64,000 bases of DNA from Streptomyces sp. R44 (GTDB taxonomy: Bacteria; Actinomycetota; Actinomycetes; Streptomycetales; Streptomycetaceae): NCBI RefSeq assembly GCF_041053105.1, contig NZ_CP163444.1:4216001-4280000 (forward strand), in the 5' to 3' direction. A model generated the notes under the pieces. It did no database searches. It saw only the letters and a program-made list of their open reading frames with translations, and was not told the origin of the DNA. This document shows positions 32,305 to 42,078 of the stretch, piece after piece; the first letter of the stretch is position 1, and each line of letters begins with the position of its first letter. The position numbers and the translations under genes are program-made.

Positions 32305-34422
32305 CGCACCGAGGACGTCCTGGCCGCGATCGCGACCGGCCTGTGGCGCTGGGACAACGCGTCCGGGATCGTCTCGCTCGACGCCGAGGCCGCCCGGCTG
32401 CTCGGGCTGCCCGCCGAGCCCATGCGGCTCACCGAGGCGGCCGTGCGGTCGCGTTTTCATCCGGTCGACTGGAACGAGATCGACGGGGTGGTCAACCTCG
32501 CCGTCGCCGAGGGCACCCTCGCCGAGGCCCGGCTGCGGATCATGGACGGGCACGGCCGGGTCATCCGTACCGTACGGAGCAGGTCGAAGCCGCTCATCGA
32601 CGGCAACGACTACCAGCTGGTCGGCACGCTCCAGGAGGTCGCCGAGCAGCTGCCGGGCACCGCGGCCCGCACCCCCATCACGGGAGACTGGCGCCGCTCC
32701 CGGGAGGCCTTCCTGCTCGACGCGGGGCGGGCGCTCGCCGAGGCGCGGTCGACGGCCGAGGTGCTGCGGGTGGCGGCCTCGCTGTCCATGCCGGGCTTCT
32801 CGCCGGACGGGCTCGCCGTCTTCGGCGTGGCGGGCGACCGGCTGACGGTGATCGGCCACCACGGGCACAGCGAGGGGGACGAGGGGCCGTTCTCGTCGAT
32901 GTCGCTGGACACGGACTATCCGGCGGCGGAGGTCGTACGGACCGGGCGGGCGATCTATCTGCCGACGCCGGAGGAGTACCTGCGGCGGTTCCCCATGACG
33001 TGGCCGCTCGCGCAGCGCTTCGGGCGCCGCTCCTGGGCCTTCGTGCCGCTGGTCGTCGCCGGGCGGACGATGGGGGCCTGGATGGCGGCCTTCAAGCACC
33101 CGGTGGCGTTCACGCCCGACGAGCGTTCGGTGCTCACGACGGTGGCGCGGATGCTCGCGCAGGCCCTCGCACGCGCGGGCGTGGCCGAGTCCGAGCGCGA
33201 GCTGTCGCTCGGACTGCAGCGGACGATGATGCCGGTCCTCGGTCCCGGCATCCCCGGCATCCAGGTCGCCGCGCGGTACGTCCCGACCGGCGGCGGGCTC
33301 CAGGTCGGCGGCGACTGGTACGACATGATCCGGCTGCCCGGCGGCTCCACCCGCACCGGCGGGCACGGCCCGGGCCGGATCGCGCTCGTCATCGGCGACG
33401 TGCAGGGACACGACGTGCGGGCGGCCGGTCTGATGGGGCAGCTGCGGATCGCCCTGCGCGCGTACGCCTCCGAGGGCCACCGGCCGGACGCGGTGCTCTC
33501 CCGGGCCTCGCGCTTCCTGTACGGGATCACGGACGGGGACGACGCCGAGGAGAACGGCGGTCCGCGCTTCGCGACCTGCCTCTACCTGGAGGTCGACCTG
33601 GAGACGGGGTCGGTCGACATCGCGCGGGCCGGGCATCCGGATCCGGCGGTACGGATGAACGACGGAACGGTTCTCCTCAGGCCGACGGCCGGGGGGCTGC
33701 CGCTCGGGATCGACCCCGACACCGACTACCCGACGACCCGGCTCACCCTGGACCCCGGCGAGACGCTCATGATCTGCACCGACGGGCTCCTGGAGACCGG
33801 CGGGCACGACCTGGACAGCGGCTGGGAGCGGGTACGGGAGCTTCTGGAGTCCCACGACGGCGAGGACCTGGAGCGACTCGCCGACGCCCTCGTGGAGGCC
33901 GTCCACGGGCCCGGCTCGCACCACACGACGGGCCCGCTCGCCGACCGCCGCGAGGACGACATCGCCGTCCTGCTGCTCTCCCGCCGGCCCGCCGGCACCG
34001 TGCGGGAGGCCCCCCGCCGCACCCTGATGTCGATCGCCCAGGCGGAGCCGGAGCGGATCGCCGAGGCCCGCGAGCAGGTCCGGCAGCTGCTGCACGACTG
34101 GTCGGACGAGGACCAGCTGGACGCGGCGGTCCTGATGGTCTCCGAGATGGTCACGAACGTCCTCGTCCACACCGACGGCGACGCGCTCCTGGTCGCCGAG
34201 GTGGCGTGCGGCGAGAAGTCCCGGCGGCTGCGGGTGGAGGTCTCCGACGGCAGCGACGAACTGCCGCACAAGCGGCACCCGGGCGAGATGGCGTCGAGCG
34301 GGCGCGGGCTGGTCCTGATGGAGATGCTCGCGGACGCGTGGGGGGTCGATCCGCGGGGCGAGGGCAAGGCGATCTGGTTCGAACTGAACGAACCGGAGTC
34401 GGGGGAAGGCTGCTGCCGCTAG
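32302..34422 (+). CDS. SpoIIE-type PP2C phosphatase with PAS, GAF and anti-sigma kinase domains
   Basis: A 706-residue cytoplasmic signalling protein. Residues 1-115 are PAS-like (LWRWDNASGIVSLDAEAARLLGL), 140-300 GAF-like, and 330-555 the SpoIIE PP2C phosphatase with metal-binding acids in LQVGGDWYDMIRL, IGDVQGHDVRAAGLM and REDDIAVLLL. Residues 575-700 are an HATPase of the RsbW type (SEMVTNVLVHT, SSGRGLVLMEMLADAWGV). Such proteins control sigma factors through anti-anti-sigma proteins in streptomycetes. It ends 9 bp before repeat copy C. Confidence 0.93.
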   Translation: MRTEDVLAAIATGLWRWDNASGIVSLDAEAARLLGLPAEPMRLTEAAVRSRFHPVDWNEIDGVVNLAVAEGTLAEARLRIMDGHGRVIRTVRSRSKPLIDGNDYQLVGTLQEVAEQLPGTAARTPITGDWRRSREAFLLDAGRALAEARSTAEVLRVAASLSMPGFSPDGLAVFGVAGDRLTVIGHHGHSEGDEGPFSSMSLDTDYPAAEVVRTGRAIYLPTPEEYLRRFPMTWPLAQRFGRRSWAFVPLVVAGRTMGAWMAAFKHPVAFTPDERSVLTTVARMLAQALARAGVAESERELSLGLQRTMMPVLGPGIPGIQVAARYVPTGGGLQVGGDWYDMIRLPGGSTRTGGHGPGRIALVIGDVQGHDVRAAGLMGQLRIALRAYASEGHRPDAVLSRASRFLYGITDGDDAEENGGPRFATCLYLEVDLETGSVDIARAGHPDPAVRMNDGTVLLRPTAGGLPLGIDPDTDYPTTRLTLDPGETLMICTDGLLETGGHDLDSGWERVRELLESHDGEDLERLADALVEAVHGPGSHHTTGPLADRREDDIAVLLLSRRPAGTVREAPRRTLMSIAQAEPERIAEAREQVRQLLHDWSDEDQLDAAVLMVSEMVTNVLVHTDGDALLVAEVACGEKSRRLRVEVSDGSDELPHKRHPGEMASSGRGLVLMEMLADAWGVDPRGEGKAIWFELNEPESGEGCCR

Positions 34423-34430
34423 CCCCACCC

Positions 34431-34714
34431 CGTTGTGGGCATGCGTTCCGCCGGGGCGGTGCCCACCCCGTTGTGGGCCTGCGTTCCCCCGGGGGCGGTG
34501 CCCACGCCGTTGTGGGCATGCGTTCCGCCGGGGCGGAACGGGTGGGCACAACGGACCCGCGCCTTGCCGGCGCCCGAGGCTCCCGCGCCCTGACCCGCAC
34601 CTCTGGTGACGGCGAGGTCGTGGTGCGGGTCAGGGCACGGAACGCGGAGGCGCCGCAGAAGGGCGCCGTCCCGTGTGCCCACCCGTCCCGCCCCAGCGGG
34701 ACGATTGCCCACAC
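34431..34714. repeat. Three-hairpin intergenic repeat, copy C, inverted, with tandem ends
   Basis: This copy is in the opposite orientation to A and B: GTTGTGGGCATGCGTTCCGCC comes first and GATTGCCCACAC last. The full unit spans 34509-34714, and its leading arm is preceded by two partial 39-bp copies (34431-34469 and 34470-34508). The central hairpin is GACCCGCACC/GGTGCGGGTC, as in A. It begins 9 bp after the SpoIIE-like stop. Confidence 0.85.
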
Positions 34715-34833
34715 GGAGGTGGGCGCCGGCCGACAGGGCGCGGGCGCGTCAGCGCAGCGCCCCGCCAGGCGCCGCCGCGGCTCCCGGCGCAGACTGGTGC
34801 CATACGGTCGCGTGGGGGACCACGGAGCGCGCC

Positions 34834-35649
34834 ATGGACACCCACAAGGTCGGCAGCGACACCACGGTGATCGCCGACAGTCTCGACATCCCGGGCATCG
34901 GGCACATCCCCGTCAACGCCTACGTCCTCACCGCCGCCGAACCCGTCGTCGTCGACACCGGGCTCTCGGTCGAGGACCGCGACTTCGTCGCCACGCTCGG
35001 CGGGATCATGGACCCGGCCGACGTCCGCTGGATCTGGCTCACCCACCCCGACCGGGACCACACCGGCGGCATCTTCGACCTGCTCGACGCCGCCCCACGC
35101 GCGCGCGTGGTCACGACCTTCCTCGGCTTCGGGATCATGACGACCGAGCGGCCGCTGCCGATGGACCGGGTGTACTTCCTCAACCCGGGCCAGTCCCTCG
35201 ACGTCGGCGACCGGACGCTGCACGCCTTCCGGCCGCCGCTCTTCGACAACCCGGCCACGGTCGGCTTCTACGACGACCGGACCCGGATCTGCTTCAGCTC
35301 CGACTGCTTCGGCGGCCCGATGCCGAGCGCCGAGATCGCCGAGAGCGGGCACGCGAGCGACCTCAAGCCGGAGGAGCTGCGCCGGGCCCAGCTGCTGTGG
35401 GCGACGCTCGACAGCCCGTGGGTGCACCTGGTGGACCCGGAGAAGTACCGGGCGACGCTCGCGCCGCTGGCGGAGCTGAACCCGGAGATCCTGCTGTGCA
35501 CGCATCTGCCGCCGGCCGTGCGGATGACGGACCGGATGCTGGAGACGATCGCGGCCGCCCCGGACTCCGACCCGTTCGTGGGCCCCGACCAGGCGGCGCT
35601 CGAACGGCTCCTGGCCTCGTTCCAGCCGGGCGGCCTCGCGCCGGCCTAG
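34834..35649 (+). CDS. MBL-fold metallo-hydrolase
   Basis: A 271-residue metallo-beta-lactamase-fold protein, resembling flavodiiron-type (ODP) domains. The zinc/iron motif is LTHPDRDHTGG near residue 70 (H-x-D-x-D-H, with Pro-Asp in place of the usual start), with further ligands in FSSDCFGGPMP near 155 and CTHLPP near 225. The substrate is unknown. It may be a hydrolase or an oxygen/NO-handling domain without flavodoxin. It overlaps the convergent next gene by 4 bp. Confidence 0.87.
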   Translation: MDTHKVGSDTTVIADSLDIPGIGHIPVNAYVLTAAEPVVVDTGLSVEDRDFVATLGGIMDPADVRWIWLTHPDRDHTGGIFDLLDAAPRARVVTTFLGFGIMTTERPLPMDRVYFLNPGQSLDVGDRTLHAFRPPLFDNPATVGFYDDRTRICFSSDCFGGPMPSAEIAESGHASDLKPEELRRAQLLWATLDSPWVHLVDPEKYRATLAPLAELNPEILLCTHLPPAVRMTDRMLETIAAAPDSDPFVGPDQAALERLLASFQPGGLAPA

Positions 35650-36707
35650 GAGGACGCGTCCGGCGGCGTCCCGTACCGCGTGCGCAGCTCCCCCAGGATC
35701 CCCGTCGCCGCCGCCGTCAGCGGTACGGCGAGGAGCATGCCGAGCACGCCCGCGACGGACGCCCCCGCGGTGATCGCCAGCATCACCACCGCCGGGTGCA
35801 TCTGCACGGTCCGGCTCTGGACCATGGGCTGGAGGACGTTCCCCTCGATGACCTGGACGGCCAGGACGATGCCGAGCACCCACAGCGCGATGACGAAGCC
35901 CCGGTCGGCGAGGGCGACGAGGACGGCGACCGCGCCGGAGAGGAAGGCGCCGAGGTACGGGATGTAGGCGGTGACGAAGACGAGCGCGGCGAGCCCGACC
36001 GCGCCGGGCACGTCGAGGACGACCAGGCCGATGCCGATGAGGACGGCGTCGACGAGGGCGACGAGCGTCGTGCCGCGCATGAAGCCCTCGACGGCCTCGA
36101 AGGCGCGGCGCGCCATGGCCTCGACGAGGTCGCCGGTGGCGCGCGGGGCGAGGGAGCGCAGGGCGCCGGCGACCCGGTCGGAGTCCTTCAGGAAGAAGAA
36201 GATGAGGAGCAGGGCGAGGACGGCGGTGGCGAGCATCTGGCCGACGACGCTGAGCCCGCTGATGACTCCGGAGGCGGCGGTGCCGCCGAACTCCTTGAGG
36301 AGCTTCTCGGCGTTGCGGGCGAGGTCGTCGAGGGAGGTGCCGGCCGCGCCGAGGTGCTTCGCGATGTCGCCGGCGGCCTGCCGGAGCGAGGCGATGATCT
36401 GGCCGCCGGTGTCGATGAGGGCGACGACGACGATGTACGTGGCGCCGCCGACGACCACGAGGACGGCGACGACCGTGAGCGCGGCGGCGAGCCCCTCGCG
36501 GACCTTCATCCGCACCAGGCGCCGGTGGAGCGGCCCGAGGAGGGCGGTGCCGAGGATCGCGAGGAGGACGGGGGTGACGGCCGTCTTGAAGACGACGCAG
36601 AGCCAGACGAAGACGGCGGCGACCCCGGCGGCGAGGAGCAGGACCACGCACCAGGCGGCGAACCGGCGGGCGGGTTCGGGGAGGAGCGGCGCTCGGCTGG
36701 TCTGCAC
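35646..36707 (-). CDS. AI-2E family transporter
   Basis: A 353-residue membrane protein of the AI-2 exporter (PF01594) family. Eight or so helices, with the C-terminal half carrying VFVTAYIPYLGAFLSGAVAVLVAL, IALWVLGIVLAVQVIEGNVLQPMVQ and HPAVVMLAITAGASVAGVLG, the family hallmark (P.lG..i......Ql.e....P.v.G). The helical middle region lies in the cytoplasm. GTG 36707 is used, but the GAGGAG sequence abuts it, so the true start may lie a few codons on. Substrate unknown; Na+/H+ exchange is known for some members. Confidence 0.88.
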   Translation of the reverse strand: MQTSRAPLLPEPARRFAAWCVVLLLAAGVAAVFVWLCVVFKTAVTPVLLAILGTALLGPLHRRLVRMKVREGLAAALTVVAVLVVVGGATYIVVVALIDTGGQIIASLRQAAGDIAKHLGAAGTSLDDLARNAEKLLKEFGGTAASGVISGLSVVGQMLATAVLALLLIFFFLKDSDRVAGALRSLAPRATGDLVEAMARRAFEAVEGFMRGTTLVALVDAVLIGIGLVVLDVPGAVGLAALVFVTAYIPYLGAFLSGAVAVLVALADRGFVIALWVLGIVLAVQVIEGNVLQPMVQSRTVQMHPAVVMLAITAGASVAGVLGMLLAVPLTAAATGILGELRTRYGTPPDASS

Positions 36708-36791
36708 CTCCTCACCGGACCACGCCGGCCGGCGTGTCGTCGCCTGCTGACGGGCCGTACGGGTGACGGCCCGTCATCGGGCGTTGCGTAC

Positions 36792-37754
36792 CTACTCGCC
36801 CATTCCGTGGACGGCCGGGATCGTGCCGAGGCGGCCCGCCTGGAAGTCCTCGAAGGCCTGGCGGAGTTCGGCCTGGGTGTTCATCACGAAGGGGCCGTAG
36901 TGGGCCATCGGCTCACGGATCGGCTGCCCGCCGAGGAGCACGACCTCCAGGTCCGGGGTGTTCCCGTCCTGCTTCTCGTCCGCGCGGACGGTGAGCGCGC
37001 CGCCCTTGCCGAAGACGGCGGTCTGGCCCATGTGGATCGGGCGCCGTTCGGCACCGGCCGTGCCGCGGCCGGCGAGCACGTACGCGAGTCCGTTGAAGTC
37101 CTCGCGCCACGGCAGGCTGATCTCGGCGCCGGGGCGCAGGGTGGCGTGGATCATCGTGATCGGGGTGTGGGTGATGCCGGGCCCCTGGTGGCCGTCGAGC
37201 TCGCCGGCGATGACGCGGAGCAGCGCGCCGCCGTCGGGGGAGGTGAGGAGCTGGACCTGGCCGCCGCGGATGTCCTGGTAGCGGGGGGCCATCATCTTGT
37301 CGCTCGCGGGCAGGTTCACCCACAGCTGGAGGCCGTGGAAGAGGCCGCCGCTGACGACGAGGGACTCCGGCGGGGCCTCGATGTGGAGGAGGCCGGAGCC
37401 GGCGGTCATCCACTGGGTGTCGCCGTTGGTGATGGTGCCGCCGCCACCGTTGGAGTCCTGGTGGTCGAAGGTCCCGTCGATGATGTAGGTGACGGTCTCG
37501 AAGCCGCGGTGGGGGTGCCAGGGCGTGCCCTTGGGCTCTCCGGGCGCGTACTCCACCTCACCCATCTGGTCCATCATGATGAACGGGTCGAGGTACTGGT
37601 AGTTGATCCCGGCGAACGCGCGGCGCACCGGGAATCCTTCGCCCTCGAAGCCCGAGGGGGCCGTGGTGACGGCGAGCACGGGGCGGGAGACGGCGTCGGC
37701 GGTGGCGGCGACGCGCGGCAGGGTGAGCGGGTTCTCGACAGTCACAGCGGGCAT
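36792..37754 (-). CDS. Pirin family protein
   Basis: A 320-residue bicupin. The N-terminal cupin holds the metal site: HPHRGFETVTYIIDG (His-x-His) and GSGLLHIEAPPE near residue 120 (His, Glu). LQLWVNLPASDKMMAPRYQ and the C-terminal GPFVMNTQAELRQAFEDFQAGRLG are pirin signatures. Some pirins are quercetinases. AGGAGG precedes ATG 37754, and a palindrome lies in the promoter, so a redox or xenobiotic-responsive regulator is likely. Confidence 0.92.
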   Translation of the reverse strand: MPAVTVENPLTLPRVAATADAVSRPVLAVTTAPSGFEGEGFPVRRAFAGINYQYLDPFIMMDQMGEVEYAPGEPKGTPWHPHRGFETVTYIIDGTFDHQDSNGGGGTITNGDTQWMTAGSGLLHIEAPPESLVVSGGLFHGLQLWVNLPASDKMMAPRYQDIRGGQVQLLTSPDGGALLRVIAGELDGHQGPGITHTPITMIHATLRPGAEISLPWREDFNGLAYVLAGRGTAGAERRPIHMGQTAVFGKGGALTVRADEKQDGNTPDLEVVLLGGQPIREPMAHYGPFVMNTQAELRQAFEDFQAGRLGTIPAVHGMGE

Positions 37755-37787
37755 GACCGGACCTCCTAGGTGCGACCTTGTACGTCC

Positions 37788-37816
37788 ACTTTAGTTGAAC
37801 GCTGAACTTCTTGCCA
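37788..37816 (-). promoter_or_regulatory. Pirin promoter with palindromic operator
   Basis: On the minus strand TGGCAA (37816-37811), 17 bp, and TAAAGT (37793-37788) make a plausible promoter. The spacer contains GTTGAACGCTGAAC (37794-37807 on plus), a near palindrome (GTT..AAC ends), resembling the one at 9500. A MarR-type repressor bound there would block the promoter. Confidence 0.45.
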
Positions 37817-37880
37817 CCCGGAACGCGAAACGCCCGGGAGGAATTCCCCCCGGGCGCCCCGGACCTGCGACCGGCCTGCG

Positions 37881-38399
37881 TCAGCCGTACATCCGCCGCA
37901 TCGCGAAGTCGACCATCTGCTCCACGGCCTTCGCGTCGAAGACCATGCGGTGATCGCCCTCCATGTCGAGGACGAAGCCGTAGCCGGTCGGCAGCAGGTC
38001 GATCACCTCGGCACCGGTGATCACGAAGTACTTCGACTCCTTGCCCGCGTACCGCCGCAGTTCCTTGAGCGAGGTGAACATCGGGATGACCGGCTGCTGG
38101 GTGTTGTGCAGGGCCAGGAAGCCGGGGTTGTCGCCGCGCGGGCAGTAGACCTTGGAGGTGGCGAAGATCTGCTGGAAGTCCTCGGCGGCGAGGGTGCCGG
38201 TCGTGAAGGCGCGTACGGCGTCCGCGAGGGAGGGCGGCGAGGGCTCCGGGTAGAGCGGGGGCTGCTGCTGGGCGTACCCGCCGCCCTGCATCCCGGCCTG
38301 CATGCCGCCCGGCATTCCGGCCTGCGGCGGGGCGTACTGCCCCTGCTGGGGCGGTGCGTACTGCTGCTGGGCACCCGGGTTCTGCTCGTAGCCGTACAT
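37881..38399 (-). CDS. SseB-like protein with Gln/Gly/Pro-rich N terminus
   Basis: A 172-residue protein. Residues 1-50 are a Tyr/Gln/Gly/Pro-rich flexible part ([19 protein letters not shown]). Residues 60-172 form an SseB N-terminal domain-like fold: [67 protein letters not shown]. No signal peptide. TAGGCT (38412-38407) with 7 bp to the ATG suggests a leaderless start. Confidence 0.85.
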   Translation of the reverse strand: MYGYEQNPGAQQQYAPPQQGQYAPPQAGMPGGMQAGMQGGGYAQQQPPLYPEPSPPSLADAVRAFTTGTLAAEDFQQIFATSKVYCPRGDNPGFLALHNTQQPVIPMFTSLKELRRYAGKESKYFVITGAEVIDLLPTGYGFVLDMEGDHRMVFDAKAVEQMVDFAMRRMYG

Positions 38400-38742
38400 G
38401 AGCCCAAGCCTATCGAGACGCGTTCGCACACCTCTACAAGTCGGGGCATGGAGGGAGCTCCAGGAGGGGGGTGGCCGCCCGCCGGCACACGGGACGGGCG
38501 CTCGATCACCTACCGTAGCCGACCGGTTACGCATCATGGCCCGCTCGCCAGGTTTCTTCACCCGCACGCCGGCGAGCCCCTCACCAGAGTTGACGGCGGC
38601 GATTGACGTCACGGACGTCACAGATGGCCGGATAGGGGTTGCTTCTTATTACCGGTGGGTAGCATCATCGGAGAGAGCGTGTTGCTACTCGCTGGTACGT
38701 GTACGAGGAACCTGCCTCCCCGAGCCTTACGGAGCCGTCGCC
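38400..38742. other. 343-bp intergenic region
   Basis: It contains the leaderless promoter of the SseB-like gene at the left edge and the acyl-CoA dehydrogenase promoter at 38639-38665. In between is a weak GACGTCACGGACGTCACAG direct repeat (38604-38622) whose GTCACAGATG is shared with the aspS upstream region. I see no convincing gene. Confidence 0.5.
38639..38665 (+). promoter_or_regulatory. Acyl-CoA dehydrogenase promoter with operator-like palindrome
   Basis: TTGCTT (38639) and TAGCAT (38660-38665) may be -35 and -10 (15-bp spacer). TACCGGTGGGTA (38650-38661) is an imperfect palindrome (10 of 12) overlapping the -10. It is like TACC-GGTA sites of TetR-type regulators of fatty acid oxidation genes. 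The region is more AT-rich than its surroundings. Confidence 0.5.
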
Positions 38743-40572
38743 ATGGGGCACTACAAGTCGAATCTCCGCGACATCGAGTTCAACCTCTTCGAGGTCCTCG
38801 GCCGCGACAAGGTGTACGGCACCGGTCCGTTCGAGGAGATGGACGTCGACACCGCCAAGAGCATCCTCGACGAGATCCGCCGTCTCGCCGAGAACGAGCT
38901 GGCCGAGTCCTTCGCCGACGCCGACCGCAACCCGCCGGTCTTCGACCCGGAGACCAACACCGCCCCGGTCCCCGCCACCTTCAAGAAGTCGTACAACGCC
39001 TTCATGGAGTCCGAGTACTGGCGCCTGGGCATCCCCGAGGAGATCGGCGGCACCGTCTCCCCGCGCTCCCTCATCTGGGCCTACGCGGAGCTCCTCCTCG
39101 GCTCCAACCCGGCCATCTGGATGTACTCCTCCGGCCCGGCCTTCGCCGGCATCCTCTACAACGAGGGCAACGAGGCGCAGAAGAAGGTCGCGCAGATCGC
39201 CGTCGAGAAGCGCTGGGGCTCCACCATGGTCCTCACCGAGCCCGACGCGGGCTCGGACGTCGGCGCCGGCCGCACCAAGGCCATCCAGCAGGAGGACGGC
39301 TCCTGGCACATCGAGGGCGTCAAGCGCTTCATCACCTCCGGTGAGCACGACATGGAGGAGAACATCCTCCACTACGTCCTCGCCCGCCCCGAGGGCGCCG
39401 GCCCCGGCACCAAGGGCCTGAGCCTCTTCCTCGTCCCGAAGTACGAGTTCGACTGGGAGACCGGCGAGCTGGGCGCCCGCAACGGCGCCTACGCCACCAA
39501 CGTCGAGCACAAGATGGGCCTCAAGGCCTCCAACACCTGCGAGATGACCTTCGGCGACCAGCACCCCGCCAAGGGCTGGCTGATCGGCGACAAGCACGAC
39601 GGCATCCGCCAGATGTTCCTCATCATCGAGTTCGCCCGCATGATGGTCGGCACGAAGGCGATCTCCACCCTCTCCACGGGCTACCTCAACGCCCTGGAGT
39701 ACGCCAAGGAGCGCGTCCAGGGCACCGACCTGGCCAACTTCATGGACAAGGCCGCGCCCAAGGTCACCATCACGCACCACCCCGACGTCCGCCGCTCGCT
39801 CATGACGCAGAAGGCGTACGCCGAGGGCATGCGCTCCCTCGTCCTCTACACGGCCTCCGTGCAGGACTCGATCGCGATCAAGGAAGCGGCCGGCGAGGAC
39901 GCCAAGGCGCTCCACGGCCTGAACGACCTGCTCCTGCCGATCGTGAAGGGCTACGGCTCCGAGAAGGGCTACGAGCAGCTCGCGCAGTCGCTCCAGACCT
40001 TCGGCGGCTCCGGCTTCCTCCAGGAGTACCCGATCGAGCAGTACATCCGGGACGCCAAGATCGACACCCTCTACGAGGGCACCACGGCCATCCAGGGCCA
40101 GGACTTCTTCTTCCGCAAGATCGTCCGCGACCAGGGCGCCTCCCTGAACGCGCTGTCCGAGGAGATCAAGAAGTTCCTCGCGGTCGGCACCGGCGGCGAG
40201 GAGCTGGCCGGCGCCCGCGACGCGCTCGCCAAGGCCGCCGTCGACCTGGAGGGCATCGTCGGCAAGATGATCACCGACCTCACCGCCACCGGCGAGGACG
40301 TCAAGAACATCTACAAGGTCGGCCTCAACACCACCCGTCTGCTGCTCGCCTCCGGCGACGTCGTCGTCGGCTACCTGCTCCTCAAGGGCGCGGCCGTCGC
40401 CGCCGAGAAGCTGGCCGAGGGCGCCACCGGCAAGGATGTCGCCTTCTACCAGGGCAAGATCGCGGCCGCGAAGTTCTTCGCCGCCAACGTCCTGCCCGGC
40501 GTCTCCGCCGAGCGCGCGCTGGCCGAGGCCGTCGACGGCTCGCTGATGGACCTGGACGAGGCCGCGTTCTAA
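38743..40572 (+). CDS. Acyl-CoA dehydrogenase (C-terminally extended type)
   Basis: A 609-residue flavoprotein that oxidises acyl-CoA in beta-oxidation. [20 protein letters not shown] is the N-terminal extension of the long actinobacterial FadE type. The FAD/acyl-CoA region has [20 protein letters not shown] near 165, and [34 protein letters not shown] near 420 contains the Glu expected as catalytic base (LYEGTT). The C-terminal extra 120 residues fit the DUF1974-like domain. Dimer or tetramer, cytoplasm. Confidence 0.95.
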   Translation: MGHYKSNLRDIEFNLFEVLGRDKVYGTGPFEEMDVDTAKSILDEIRRLAENELAESFADADRNPPVFDPETNTAPVPATFKKSYNAFMESEYWRLGIPEEIGGTVSPRSLIWAYAELLLGSNPAIWMYSSGPAFAGILYNEGNEAQKKVAQIAVEKRWGSTMVLTEPDAGSDVGAGRTKAIQQEDGSWHIEGVKRFITSGEHDMEENILHYVLARPEGAGPGTKGLSLFLVPKYEFDWETGELGARNGAYATNVEHKMGLKASNTCEMTFGDQHPAKGWLIGDKHDGIRQMFLIIEFARMMVGTKAISTLSTGYLNALEYAKERVQGTDLANFMDKAAPKVTITHHPDVRRSLMTQKAYAEGMRSLVLYTASVQDSIAIKEAAGEDAKALHGLNDLLLPIVKGYGSEKGYEQLAQSLQTFGGSGFLQEYPIEQYIRDAKIDTLYEGTTAIQGQDFFFRKIVRDQGASLNALSEEIKKFLAVGTGGEELAGARDALAKAAVDLEGIVGKMITDLTATGEDVKNIYKVGLNTTRLLLASGDVVVGYLLLKGAAVAAEKLAEGATGKDVAFYQGKIAAAKFFAANVLPGVSAERALAEAVDGSLMDLDEAAF

Positions 40573-40593
40573 GACGCACCTCGCTCCGCAGGC

Positions 40594-40625
40594 ACGGCCC
40601 GTCCCCGGGGAGGGGGGCGGGCCGT
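40594..40625. terminator. Hairpin after the acyl-CoA dehydrogenase gene
   Basis: ACGGCCCG (40594-40601) pairs with CGGGCCGT (40618-40625), with further G:C pairing of the CCCC/GGGG in the loop. It lies 21 bp after the stop codon. Confidence 0.6.
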
Positions 40626-40712
40626 TCTGCTGCCCCGGGCGATTCCGACGGCCCGGTTCACCTTTTTCCGGGGTCCCATATTCGAATTCCGGTCCCTGCG
40701 TAAGGTGAACCC

Positions 40713-42020
40713 ATGAGCAGCGCAGCTTCCCGTCCCACCGCCGGCCCCTTCGACCGCGGACACACCGACGACCTCATGGCATTCCTGACGGCCTCCCCCT
40801 CGCCGTACCACGCGGTCGCGAGCGCCGCGGAGCGCCTGGAGAAGGTCGGCTTCCGCCGGGTCGAGGAGACCGCGGCCTGGGACGGGACGAGCGGCGGGAA
40901 GTACGTGATCCGCGGCGGCGCGATCATCGCCTGGTACGTGCCGGAGGGCGCCGCCGCCCACACCCCGTACCGGATCGTCGGCGCCCACACCGACTCCCCC
41001 AACCTGCGCGTCAAGCCGCAGCCCGACATGGGCGCCCAGGGCTGGCGCCAGGTCGCCGTCGAGATCTACGGCGGAACGCTCCTCAACACCTGGCTCGACC
41101 GCGACCTCGGCCTCGCCGGCCGCCTCACCCTCCGCGACGGCAGCCACCACCTCGTCAACGTCGACCGGCCGCTGCTGCGCGTCCCGCAGCTCGCCATCCA
41201 CCTCGACCGCCAGGTCAACGACGGCCTCAAGCTCGACCGCCAGCGCCACATGCAGCCCATCTGGGGCATCGGCCAGGTCCACGAGGGCGACCTGATCGAG
41301 TTCGTCGCCGCCGAGGCCGGCGTCGACGCCGAGGACGTCACCGGCTGGGACCTCATGGTCCACGCCGTCGATGCCCCCGCCTACCTCGGCCGCGACCGCG
41401 AGCTCCTCGCCGGCCCGCGCATGGACAACCTGCTGTCCGTCCACGCCGCCACCGCCGCGCTCGCCTCCCTCGCCGGCCGCGACGACCTCCCGTACATCCC
41501 GGTCCTCGCCGCCTTCGACCACGAGGAGAACGGCTCCGAGGCCGACACCGGCGCCCAGGGCCCCCTCCTCGGCAACGTCCTGGAGCGCTCCGTCTACGCC
41601 CGCGGCGGCTCCTACGAGGACCGGGCCCGCGCCTTCGCCGGCACCGTCTGCCTCTCCTCCGACACCGGCCACGCCGTGCACCCCAACTACGCGGAGCGCC
41701 ACGACCCGACGCACCACCCGCGCGTCAACGGCGGCCCGATCCTCAAGGTGAACGTCAACCAGCGCTACGCCACCGACGGCAGCGGCCGCGCGGTCTTCGC
41801 CGCCGCCTGCGAGAAGGCGGGGGTGCCCTGGCAGTCCTTCGTCTCCAGCAACGACATGCCCTGCGGCACCACGATCGGCCCGATCACCGCGGCCCGCCAC
41901 GGCATCTCGACGGTCGACATCGGCGTCGCGATCCTCTCCATGCACAGCGCCCGCGAACTCTGCGGCGCCGACGACCCGTACCTCCTGGCGAACGCCCTGG
42001 TCGCCTTCCTGGAGGGCTGA
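40713..42020 (+). CDS. M18 family aspartyl aminopeptidase
   Basis: A 435-residue zinc aminopeptidase. The metal residues are in GAHTDSPNLRVK (His near 90), PRMDNLLSVHA (Asp near 236), FDHEENGSEADTGAQGP (Glu-Glu pair near 273), and the C-terminal SMHSARELCG (His). This fits M18 (DAP/ApeB) enzymes, which form tetrahedral dodecamers and prefer N-terminal Asp/Glu. Cytoplasmic, housekeeping. Confidence 0.94.
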   Translation: MSSAASRPTAGPFDRGHTDDLMAFLTASPSPYHAVASAAERLEKVGFRRVEETAAWDGTSGGKYVIRGGAIIAWYVPEGAAAHTPYRIVGAHTDSPNLRVKPQPDMGAQGWRQVAVEIYGGTLLNTWLDRDLGLAGRLTLRDGSHHLVNVDRPLLRVPQLAIHLDRQVNDGLKLDRQRHMQPIWGIGQVHEGDLIEFVAAEAGVDAEDVTGWDLMVHAVDAPAYLGRDRELLAGPRMDNLLSVHAATAALASLAGRDDLPYIPVLAAFDHEENGSEADTGAQGPLLGNVLERSVYARGGSYEDRARAFAGTVCLSSDTGHAVHPNYAERHDPTHHPRVNGGPILKVNVNQRYATDGSGRAVFAAACEKAGVPWQSFVSSNDMPCGTTIGPITAARHGISTVDIGVAILSMHSARELCGADDPYLLANALVAFLEG

Positions 42021-42078
42021 GGCCCACGCCGCTCGCGCGAAACATCCGCGAAAGGTCCCGCCTGGCAGCGTCGTCCCC

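Noticed and set aside
32160..37769. A 1869-codon open frame across the SpoIIE-like, MBL, AI-2E and pirin genes
   Set aside because: It runs through genes on both strands with clear protein families and has no recognisable sequence itself.
38604..38622. GACGTCACGGACGTCACAG as a specific operator, shared with the aspS upstream region
   Set aside because: Only a 10-base overlap (GTCACAGATG) between the two places, too short to claim a common site.
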